Below, one piece after another: positions 6,754 through 14,232 of a stretch of DNA of 22,024 nt. The stretch is from CAYJPA01 sp964371945 (lineage in GTDB: Bacteria > Chloroflexota > Chloroflexia > Thermomicrobiales > UBA6265). A program made the translations under genes and the position numbers. The stretch covers positions 1 through 22,024 of the forward strand of contig CAYJPA010000093.1 in NCBI GenBank assembly GCA_964371945.1, read 5' to 3'. The notes below the pieces were generated by a model. That model made no database searches and was not told the origin of the DNA. It saw only the letters and a program-made list of their open reading frames with translations. Within the stretch, counting starts at the first letter, position 1. Each line of letters starts with the position of its first letter.

Positions 6754-7914
6754 ATGAATCAGGCGACAACCGTACCTGCAATCGTCTTTTCGGCGCGCAT
6801 CTCCAAACTCCGCAAGATCCTGAACGATCAGGGGCTCGATGCGGGTGTGGTGATGTCGCCCGCCAACATCGCCTACCTCAGCGGATTTCAGGCGCTGATT
6901 TATTCGCGTCCCATCTACCTGGTCGTCGACGCAAACTCGACAATGCTGATCGTGCCCGGTCTTGAGGAGGAGCATGCCGCCCACGCACTCGGGATCGACC
7001 GCGTCGTCGTCTATTACGAGCATCCTGAAAAGGGAACCGCGGGGGAGAATGCCCCGGACACGCTTGCCTCCGAGCTTAATGCCGCGGGCCTGAAGAAGAT
7101 CGGGATCGAGTACGGAAGCTCTCCGATTTCGCTGCAAAAGCGGCTCGAGGCTGGGAGTATGTCAACCGGCGATCTCTCGCCGGCGATTATCCGGATGCGC
7201 TTGATCAAGGACGCTGGCGAGATCGCGCTCATGAAGCTGGCGGCAGCGCTTGCGAAAATCGGCGTCATGACGACGCTCGAAGCGGCCGCGCCGGGGCTGT
7301 CGCAGCTTGGGATCGAATCGCTCGGCACCACCGCAATTCTCGAGGCCGCGCCCACACTCACTCCGGCGGCCACGATCAACCTGCTCCAATTCACCACCTC
7401 GGGACCGGAGACGAGTCTTCCGCACCTCATCACCACCACTCGAAAGCTCAACAGTCCCGATCTCCTGATTCACTCTCGTCAGGTTTCAGTAGATGGCGAG
7501 CGAGCGGAGCTCGAACGGACGTTCGCCCTGGGCTCGATGGACGCGAAAACGCTCGATATCTTCAATGTCGCCGAGGCCGCCCAGATCGCCGCGATCGAGG
7601 CCTGTACTCCGGGCCGGCCGATGCGCGAGGTCGACGCGGCGGCGAGGTCGATCATTCAGAAGGCCGGCTACGGCGACTATTCGATTCACCGCACCGGACA
7701 TGGCCTGGGGATTGAAGCGCATGAGGCGCCGTACATCCGTTGGGACAATGACGCACCGCTCGAAGCTGGCATGGTTGTTTCGATCGAACCGGGCATCTAC
7801 ATTCCGGGGGTCCGCGGCGCACGTCATTCGGATACCGTTGTCATCACGGAGAACGGACCAGAAACCATCACGGACGCTCCTCGCGGCGCCGAGAATCTCA
7901 CCTATCACCGGTAA
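6754..7914 (+). CDS. M24 (creatinase/Xaa-Pro peptidase fold) protein with altered metal ligands
   Basis: A 386-aa protein with a Creatinase_N domain (residues about 12-145, VMSPANIAYLSGF) and a pita-bread domain (about 150-380). The second domain has HRTGHGLGIEAHE (H316) and SIEPGIY (E345), which are standard. By alignment to the family pattern, the two Asp ligands fall on S241 and E252 (SRQVSVDGERAELERTF), and the last Glu falls on S359 (GARHSDT instead of GxRIED). Three of five metal ligands are therefore not canonical, as in creatinase-like members that act without metal. Substrate unknown; a C-N hydrolase of small amides or dipeptides is plausible. GGAG lies six bases before ATG 6754. Confidence 0.85.
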   Translation: MNQATTVPAIVFSARISKLRKILNDQGLDAGVVMSPANIAYLSGFQALIYSRPIYLVVDANSTMLIVPGLEEEHAAHALGIDRVVVYYEHPEKGTAGENAPDTLASELNAAGLKKIGIEYGSSPISLQKRLEAGSMSTGDLSPAIIRMRLIKDAGEIALMKLAAALAKIGVMTTLEAAAPGLSQLGIESLGTTAILEAAPTLTPAATINLLQFTTSGPETSLPHLITTTRKLNSPDLLIHSRQVSVDGERAELERTFALGSMDAKTLDIFNVAEAAQIAAIEACTPGRPMREVDAAARSIIQKAGYGDYSIHRTGHGLGIEAHEAPYIRWDNDAPLEAGMVVSIEPGIYIPGVRGARHSDTVVITENGPETITDAPRGAENLTYHR

Positions 7915-7980
7915 TCATTGGACGCACAGAACTCGGGCAGGACAACGTACGGCAGGCATCGCGAAAGGAGTCAGAGCGGC

Positions 7981-8197
7981 ATGAATAACGGGACTGCTCC
8001 ACGTGGTACGGTGACGACGATCAGCGCGGTGAGCGTGCATTGTTCCCACAATCCGGAAGCGAACTGGAAAAAGTACTGCGAGCTCATCGATTAAGCCGCG
8101 GTATGGGGGACCGACTACATCGTCTTTCCGGAAGTCTCCTTGCAGGGCTATCTCATGGGCTCCCTGCCACTCGGCTCCGCTGAAATGGCCGAACAGC
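7981..8197 (+). pseudogene. Nitrilase/carbon-nitrogen hydrolase, N-terminal remnant cut by an IS element
   Basis: From ATG 7981 the frame gives SAVSVHCSHNPEANWKKYC, a TAA stop at 8092-8094, then AAVWGTDYIVFPEVSLQGYL continuing to base 8197. The FPEVSLQGY block with its catalytic Glu is the hallmark of the nitrilase superfamily N-terminus. The remaining two thirds of the gene are absent: the sequence is interrupted by the IS at 8198 and no nitrilase sequence follows the IS at 9281. It follows the M24 gene by 66 bp in the same direction, with AAGGAG ten bases before the ATG, so both probably belonged to one amide-degrading operon. Confidence 0.8.
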
Positions 8198-9280
8198 TAG
8201 TGCACTGTGACGCCTGTTGTGACTGGTTGTCCAAGGCCGGCTAGACTCTCGGGATGAACAAGAAATACCAGGTCATCTTGACCCCCGCTGAACGAACGCG
8301 GTTGCAGACCCTGATCGGAGCCGGGATCGCGCCGGCTCGCCACTTGATGCATGCGCGCATCTTGCTCAAAGCCGGCCAATCCCCGGACGGTCCGGGACGG
8401 GTCGATGTGCGCATTGCGGATGCCGTCGAGAGCAGCCAACCGACCGTCGCCCGGATCCGCGGACCGTACGTCGAAGAGGGGTTGGCGGCCGCGCTGGCTC
8501 GCCGCCCCCCCATGCCGGGAGTACCAGCGCCGGCTGGATGGGGTCGGCGAGGCACGGCTGATCACCATCGCGTGCAGCGCACCGCCCCAGGGACAGGCGC
8601 GGTGGAGCTTGCGGTTGCTGGCCGACAAGCTCGTGTGGCGGATGGCGGATGTGCTCGAGATGGCTGCCACCGGCCCTACGTTCCACGTTACCCGCAAGTG
8701 TGCTTCGACGAAACGAGCAAGCACCTGCCGCGGGAGCCACGCCCGGCGCTGCCGATGCAGCCGGGTCAGCCGGCGCGGGTCGACGCCGAATACGAGCGCG
8801 GCGGGGTGGTCAGCCTCTTCCTCGCCTGCGAGCCGCTGACCGGACGCCGCTGGGTTAGCGTGACGTAGCGGCGTGCCAAGCGTGACTAGGCGCAGCAGAT
8901 CAAGGCGTTGGTCGATGAGCGCTACCCCGACGCCGAACGGATCGTGCTTGTCCAGGACAACCTTAACACCCACGCCCCGGCAGCGCTGTACGAGACCTTC
9001 GCACCCGTCGGGGCGAAGCGCCTGGCGGACAAACTGGAGATCCATCACACCTCGACGCACGGCAGTTGGCTCAATGTGGCCGAAATCGAGTTCAGTGTGC
9101 TGAGCCGCCAATGTCTCAATCGCCGGGTGCCGGATCGTGCCACGCTCGACACCGAGGTGACGGCGTGGACGACGCGGCGCAACACCGCGGGCAAACCGGT
9201 CAACTGGCGTTTCACGAGTGACGATGCCCACATCAAACTCAAACGGCTCTACCCGTCAATTCAGGAGTAACAGAGCACTA
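8198..9280 (+). mobile_element. IS630-family insertion sequence (decayed)
   Basis: Terminal inverted repeats can be read at both ends: left CTAGTGCACTGTGACGCCTG (8197-8216) and right, reverse complemented, CTAGTGCTCTGTTACTCCTG (9262-9281); 17 of 20 bases agree. A TA dinucleotide sits at each border (8198-8199 and 9279-9280), as expected for IS630 target duplication. The element between the TAs is 1079 bp, slightly short because the transposase has an internal deletion. It separates the nitrilase remnant from the serine hydrolase chimera. Confidence 0.85.
8254..9270 (+). pseudogene. IS630-family transposase, frameshifted and interrupted
   Basis: The transposase is readable only in pieces. The N-terminal HTH part (MNKKYQVILTPAERTRLQTL ... 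RGPYVEEGLAAALARRPP) is in one frame. The frame changes near a C7 run (8505-8511) to continue as REYQRRLDGVGEARLITIAC and RWSLRLLADKLV. About 38 residues of the family seem missing between LADKLV and WRMADVLE. The frame then returns before CFDETSKHL (first catalytic Asp). TAG codons at 8866-8868 and 8890-8892 interrupt the chain before VQDNLNTHAP (second Asp) and GSWLNVAEIEF (catalytic Glu). All three DDE residues are readable, but no functional protein can be made. Confidence 0.85.
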
Positions 9281-9296
9281 GACTGTCTTCAGTCAA

Positions 9297-10502
9297 TCAG
9301 TACTCACACCGCGGTGAGCTGAAACAGGCGCGGACGGCGTCGGAGAGGTCGCGGCGAGCGACCGCCCCGGCTTCATCGGCGCGGACCCCGTTGGTCATGA
9401 ACGACATGGCGACACCGGTGTCGCTATCGCCCCAACTCACCGACGTCCCAAATCCGCCGTGCCACATCGTGCGCGCGGTACTCGTCGCGCCGGGCCATTG
9501 CCGCCGAGGCTCGGCCAATCCGCCGAGCTCGATGCCAAGCCCGCGTCTTACCGGCAGATCGATCGTGAGATCCGTTTCGCCGTCGACCTCGCACTCTTGC
9601 ATCAGGTCGACCGTTTCAGGTTGGAGAATCCGGACACCAGCAAGTGATCCGCCGTTGGCAAGCGCGGCGTAAGAACGCGCCATATCACGGGCAGTGGACA
9701 CCCCGCTCACTCCCGCGATCACCAGTCGGTGGATTCGAACGTCCCGAAGCGTTCGGAGCGTTTCGATGCCCCAATCGTCGATGCCATCTGTCGCGTGGAG
9801 CTTGACCACCCGATGCTCCTGGTGCTGCGGCAAGCCGAGAAAAGTATCGACCATCGCCAGCGGGCAGGTGATCTCCTCGAACAGATACTCATCAATTGCT
9901 CGCCCATCGAAGCGACGGACCAGTTCTGCGCACACACAATGCTGTGTCACGAAGTGGTACGCCGTTGTGGTTCCCGCGGGGTACATCAGGGGCATCGACG
10001 CCACCGAATCCAGTGCCCGGCGCTGGTCGCCCCAGACCGCGGGCGGCAAACCGGGTGGCGCGATGGGGAAGCCTCCCCGATGCGCGAGCACATGCCGCAG
10101 CGTCACATACTCCTTGCCGTTCTGTCCAAACTCCGGCCAAAAGCGGGCGACTTCGTCTTCGAGTCTGGCATGACCGCGTTCGATCTGCTGGAGCAAAGCC
10201 ACCGACACCATCGGTTTGGTACCGGAAAAGAGCGGAAGGCGCGTTTCACGTTCCACGGCTTCGGTTCGATTGCTGACGCCAAGCTTGCTGAAGAGGTTGG
10301 TGACGTGGGTAGTGACCGTGCGCCGGCTAATAAAAAGCGTTTCACCAATTTCAGGGTTAGTGCGGCCGGACGCCAGGAGGCGCAACACCTCTAGCTCCCG
10401 CGCCGTCGGCCCATACTCGGACAACGATGACCGAGTACCCCGATCGGAGCGAATCGCTGGCGTTGTCAGTGCCTCGTTGACCGCGTCAGCGAGCGGAAGC
10501 AC
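9297..10502 (-). CDS. Chimeric ORF: LuxR-type HTH fused to a serine hydrolase (class C beta-lactamase fold)
   Basis: One open frame of 401 codons begins at GTG 10502, directly after the second in-frame stop of the broken regulator. Residues about 29-83 are a complete LuxR/GerE helix-turn-helix (LTARELEVL-like GPTARELEVLRLLASGRTNP, then TVTTHVTNLFSKLGV). After TEAV the sequence passes at once into ERETRLPLFSGTKP, the region just before the active site of a class C beta-lactamase/esterase. SGTK (93-96) is the SxxK nucleophile motif, AYH (181-183) takes the place of YxN, and WHGGFG (347-352) is the HxG-like motif. The hydrolase lacks its own N-terminal part and any signal peptide. It probably arose by deletion joining two genes; whether it is expressed is unknown. 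Confidence 0.75.
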   Translation of the reverse strand: MLPLADAVNEALTTPAIRSDRGTRSSLSEYGPTARELEVLRLLASGRTNPEIGETLFISRRTVTTHVTNLFSKLGVSNRTEAVERETRLPLFSGTKPMVSVALLQQIERGHARLEDEVARFWPEFGQNGKEYVTLRHVLAHRGGFPIAPPGLPPAVWGDQRRALDSVASMPLMYPAGTTTAYHFVTQHCVCAELVRRFDGRAIDEYLFEEITCPLAMVDTFLGLPQHQEHRVVKLHATDGIDDWGIETLRTLRDVRIHRLVIAGVSGVSTARDMARSYAALANGGSLAGVRILQPETVDLMQECEVDGETDLTIDLPVRRGLGIELGGLAEPRRQWPGATSTARTMWHGGFGTSVSWGDSDTGVAMSFMTNGVRADEAGAVARRDLSDAVRACFSSPRCEY

Positions 10503-12623
10503 CTACCCCGCCGCCCAGGTTTGTTCGAATGTTGCGTCGCCAAGAGCCTGACGGGCCCTATCGAGTGCCCCCTTGTGCGTTGTCGAGCGTGATTCCCCAA
10601 CTCCCATTGCAGCACGAAGCGCGCCGTTCGTAGCCAGCAGACGAACAGCGCGGACATGGTTACCCACGTCCGATGCGACAAGGGCCAGGCCGCGCAGGCA
10701 GCTTGCAGCGACTACTCTGTCATTCTGTTGCCATCGGATCGTCAGACTCTCGGAGTAAAGCTCGGCGGCGCGAACCAGGTCGCCTCGATCACGTGAGATT
10801 TTCGCCATATTGATCAAGGTAATTGCGACGCCGAACGAGTTTCCGGTCGATCGGAGCGCTGCAAGTGCCTGATTCAACAGCCCGTCCGCGCCGGCTTGAT
10901 CGCCCCGGCTATATGCAACGAATCCGAGGTTCTTCAGGGCGAAGGGCCGCCATACCACGTCGCCAAGACTGTCGAACAAGGAAAGTGATTGCTTGAGGTA
11001 TGTGTCCGCTTCCTCGAACGCCCCTAAGCCGACGGCGACGACACCGGAAACGAGCTGCGCCTGAGCTCTGAACCAGGGACTCCCACCAGCGTCGGCAAGC
11101 GGGCGCGCTTCATCCATGAAGTGCTTTGCGCGAGCGAAGTCGCCTTGCTCGGCAGTCGACCATCCCAACATCATGAGTGTCGTCATTCGGGCTTCCACCG
11201 TCGACGTTCCGGCGCTGGCCAGCGTCCGTTCCAACCAGAGCCGCCCCTCGTTCAGGTGCCCGGTCACATGCCAATACCAACCGACGGCAAATGCGATCCG
11301 CTGTGCTATCTCCGCTTCCGCCTACTCGATCGCCCAACTGAGCGTCGCCCGGATGTTGTCGATCTCTGCCCCAATGGTTGCCACCCAGGAGCTGAGCACC
11401 ACGCCCATCAATTCGGGCTGCGCTTGCTCGGCCAGATTTCGTACCCACATCGCATGGCGCCGCCGCGTCTGCCCGGTCTCTCCCGAGAGTTCGAGCTGCT
11501 CCGCGGCGAACTCACGAACCGTTTCGAGCATGACGAAGCGCGGCGAGGCGGACTGTTCATCGTCGCGGAGGAGACTCTTTTCAACGAGGGAAGCGACGCT
11601 ATCGAACACCGACATCGACAAATCGCCGAGTCGACCAGACGAATGGCCGCTTGGTCGACTCGCGACGGCTTCGGCCGCAGCCAGCGTGAAACCGCCGGCG
11701 AAGGCGGAGAGGCGGCGGAACACCGCCTGTTCCTCCGGGGTCAGGAGGTCGTAGCTCCAGGCCACCGCGCCCCGCATCGTTTGTTGCCGGGCCGGGAGAT
11801 CCCGGGCCCCATGAACGAGCAACGTGAGCCGCTTGTCGAGCCGGCCAAGCAGCGCGTCGACCGGCAGTACATTGGACCGTGCGGCGGCAAGCTCGATCGC
11901 AAGGGGCAGACCATCGACCCGAGCGCAGATCTCTGCAACCGCGGACGCGTTCGACTCCGACAGCACGAAACCCGGCCGTGCCGCTTTCGCTCGTTGGACA
12001 AAATGCGTGACAGCACTATTACGCTCGATCTCGGCGAACTGGGGATGATCGCTAACGGGAATCGCCAGTGGCTGCACGGGAAATTTGTGCTCCCCGCGGA
12101 CGCGAAGAACCTCCCGGCTCGTCGCCAGCATTTTCAGCGACGGGCAGGCGGTCAATAGGTCGCTGAGGAGGCCCGCGGATTCGAGCACCTGTTCGAGGTT
12201 GCCGAGCACGAGCAGCGTCTCGCGCTCGCGGAGTGCCATCTGTATTCGCGATGCGAGCGCCCGCTCGCTCGCGTCTTGCAGCTCCAGTGCCCGGGCGATC
12301 TCGGATGCGACGAGAACCGCGTCACGAATGGATGCTAATGGAATGAATACCGCTCCACTGGCGGATGCCTGCTCTACGTCAAGCGCGACCTGCAGCGCGA
12401 GTCGGGTCTTGCCGACGCCGCCGGGTCCCGTGAGCGTGGCGAGCGGGACATCTGCACGCAACAGCAGCGCACGGCGCTCGGCCAGCTCCTGATCCCGGTC
12501 GATCAGTGGCGTTCGCGGACGAAGAGTGGCGGCGAGGAGCGTGGAGGGCAGGTTGGTGGCCAAATCCAGACCTCCGAACCCAAAACGAGTTGGCGTTGAC
12601 GCTGAATGATCAGCGCCGCGCAT
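10254..12623 (-). pseudogene. ATPase-TPR-LuxR regulator interrupted by two in-frame TAG codons
   Basis: From ATG 12623 the frame encodes an NB-ARC-like ATPase (Walker A GPGGVGKTRLA; VDGLPLAIELAAAR), then a TAG at 11322-11324 after ATLSWAIE, then the TPR region in the same frame (GHLNEGRLWLE onward), then a TAG at 10503-10505 after FEQTWAAG, then the LuxR HTH. The whole 790-codon span matches the intact paralog at 14233 in length and order. Walker B reads LLVLGNLEQVL, with Gly where the family has Asp (LLVLDNFEQV in the paralog). Two stops plus the lost Walker B Asp show decay. Residues near 325-340 are encoded by the GTCGAC palindrome at 11627-11662. Confidence 0.85.
11627..11662. repeat. GTCGAC-type inverted repeat inside the broken regulator
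   Basis: CGAGTCGACCA (11627-11637) and TGGTCGACTCG (11652-11662) are perfect 11-bp arms separated by 14 bp. On the coding strand they encode SRPSGHSSGRLGD, located just after the AAAEAV helix. The paralog at 14233 carries a different palindrome of the same family at the same place in the protein. Confidence 0.7.
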
Positions 12624-13069
12624 ACGAGTGTCAATCAGTCACAAGGGATCCGCCCGTTGGTTGCATCATTCATGGTGGTGGACGTCAAATGACGATTTCG
12701 CGCACGAGATGGGCCACCTGGATTGACATGATGGACGCCGCGTTGGGTATCCGTTCTGAGACCGATCCCAACATTCCCATCGAGTAAGCCGTACTTGTAG
12801 AGTTGATCCTGCGTGGTCGCCTACGATGCTGAACGGGTTCGATGCTCCAGCGTTGTTGGACAAATCCGCTGGTCGATCTTCAGACGATGAGTGGGCACGG
12901 CGGCGCTACCTCGAGGCAGTCGACAACGGTTCATGGTGAAGCACGAACGCTGGTCGGCCCAACAGTGGAACGACGGGCACGATCAATCGCGTGACCACAG
13001 GTCCACGCGTCGATCGCAACGAAATCAGGCCAGATTAGCACCCGGCGTACTTCGATACTCGGCGACCTA
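12624..13069. other. Intergenic stretch without a supported gene
   Basis: Short frames exist but none is convincing. One ends at 12787 and encodes TRWATWIDMMDAALGIRSET then DPNIPIE; it has the look of a protein C-terminus and may be a remnant. Another 37-codon frame starts at ATG 12826. I recognise neither. The region separates the minus-strand broken regulator from a plus-strand promoter at 13070. Confidence 0.4.
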
Positions 13070-13098
13070 TTGACAAACGAGGCTTCATCGTATATTTT
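13070..13098 (+). promoter_or_regulatory. Sigma70-type promoter
   Basis: A consensus -35 TTGACA (13070-13075) is followed after 17 bp by TATTTT (13093-13098), or after 15 bp by TATATT (13091-13096). The AT-rich -10 stands out in this GC-rich DNA. The leader to the next ATG at 13172 is about 65-70 nt. Confidence 0.65.
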
Positions 13099-13171
13099 CG
13101 ATTTAGCCCCAACATTCGAGTCGGGGACCCGATTGATCGGGATATCGGAAAAATACGAAACGGAGCGGAGC

Positions 13172-13387
13172 ATGTTCGGTACAGGGTTGCATCCATATTA
13201 TGAACAGGTGCTTCAGGAGCGCCTCAATCCCAAGCCACGCAACGGCGTCCGGCCGGTCCAAACAGCGCCGGTCGTCAGGCGGTTCTCGCTGATGCGCTTC
13301 GTGCGCGAACGGATTGAGGCGCTCGGAGGTTTGCTCGATCGGCAATCATGGCGAACGTGCTGTCAAACCTCAAACTCGGCAAACTGA
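13172..13387 (+). CDS. Small orphan protein of unknown function (71 aa)
   Basis: ATG 13172 is preceded by GGAGCGGAGC, giving a Shine-Dalgarno GGAG six to seven bases upstream, and by a strong promoter at 13070. The protein starts MFGTGLHPYYEQVLQERLNP, continues with an Arg-rich segment (VVRRFSLMRFVRERIEALGG) and ends with a Cys pair near the C-terminus. There are no membrane segments or signal peptide. I do not recognise the family. The tail after residue about 58 may be out of frame relative to an ancestor, since the surrounding DNA is decayed. Confidence 0.5.
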   Translation: MFGTGLHPYYEQVLQERLNPKPRNGVRPVQTAPVVRRFSLMRFVRERIEALGGLLDRQSWRTCCQTSNSAN

Positions 13388-13427
13388 AAACCATCGTTCG
13401 ACCCGCTCTCGTGAAGGGACAAGACAC

Positions 13428-13989
13428 GTGAACCGAGCCGATTTGCCAGTTGCCGTACTCGGTGGTGGCCCGGTCGGACTCGCCGCCGCCGCGCACCTGC
13501 TCGCGCAGGGGCAGGAACCGGTCGTGTTCGAGGCGGGCGCGACCGTCGGCTCGGGACTCCTTTCCTGGGGTCATGTACGGGTCTTTTCGCCCTGGCGATA
13601 TGTGGTCGACGATGCCGCACGGGCGTTGCTCGAAGCCGAAGGATGGGTTGCACCGGAGCCCGGTGGATATCCGACCGGTCGAGAGATCGTCGAGCACTAC
13701 CTGGCGCCGCTCGCGCAAACGCCAGCGCTCCGTTCGCGGATTCGACTCGGTAGCCGGGTCACCGCCGTCGCCCGCGCCGGGTTCGACAAAATGAAAAGAG
13801 ACGGGCGTCTGCTCGAGCACTATCCTGGCCGATCGCGGCGTCGCCTGCTGCGGAACCGCGGCTGAGATCGGAGACGAGGCGTGTTGCGGTTCCGAGGGAT
13901 CCGCGACCGGAGGATGCTGCAGCGACCAGGTTCCGCAACTCATTCAACTCGGCGCGATCGATCGCAAAGGCGGCGCGTGTTGTGGGTGA
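13428..13989 (+). pseudogene. FAD/NAD(P)-binding flavoprotein with internal deletion and Cys-rich tail
   Basis: GTG 13428, with AAGGGA upstream, starts MNRADLPVAVLGGGPVGLAA, a Rossmann dinucleotide-binding GxGxxG, followed by WGHVRVFSPWRYVVD, YPTGREIVEHYL and RVTAVARAGFDK, the conserved N-terminal third of a family of about 430-aa monooxygenase-like flavoproteins. After about 13795 the match moves to another frame: ETGVCSSTILADRGVACCG, then EACCG, GGCCSD and a final GGACCG before TGA 13987-13989. This looks like the C-terminal tail of the same protein, so a middle portion has been deleted with loss of frame. The vicinal Cys pairs suggest arsenic or metal chemistry, but that is inference. The original frame ends at TGA 13863-13865. 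Confidence 0.7.
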
Positions 13990-14232
13990 GCTGATTGGCC
14001 TCAGGTTTCGACTTGGGGAATCCGGCCTGCTCCCCGATTGATCCTGGAGTTTTCTGCGGTCTCCAACGGCCCATGTCGTCGCCTCGCGACTCCCGACGGC
14101 GGGCACAGGTCACGCCACTACGGCCAGCGGGCGGGGCCATGCGGTTTCGAGTTCCTGTGTTATGGCCGCGAAGCTGCTTGACGGTTGTCGTTAGTCGCAC
14201 GATGATGGCCCAATCTACCTCCGTATTCGTTC

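Noticed and set aside
8866..11324. In-frame stops of both the IS630 transposase and the broken regulator are all TAG, which could hint at amber codon reassignment or suppression.
   Set aside because: TAG is also the normal terminator of intact genes here (ends at 1720, 4138, 16602 and 18854), the nitrilase and HsdM remnants carry TAA and TGA stops, and the same broken genes show frameshifts, deletions or lost key residues. Decay explains the pattern.
13990..14232. Possible coding remnant or promoter (TTGACG at 14178, GATGAT at 14201) before the intact regulator.
   Set aside because: No readable protein similarity in any frame, and the -10 matches only four of six bases; I could not support either.
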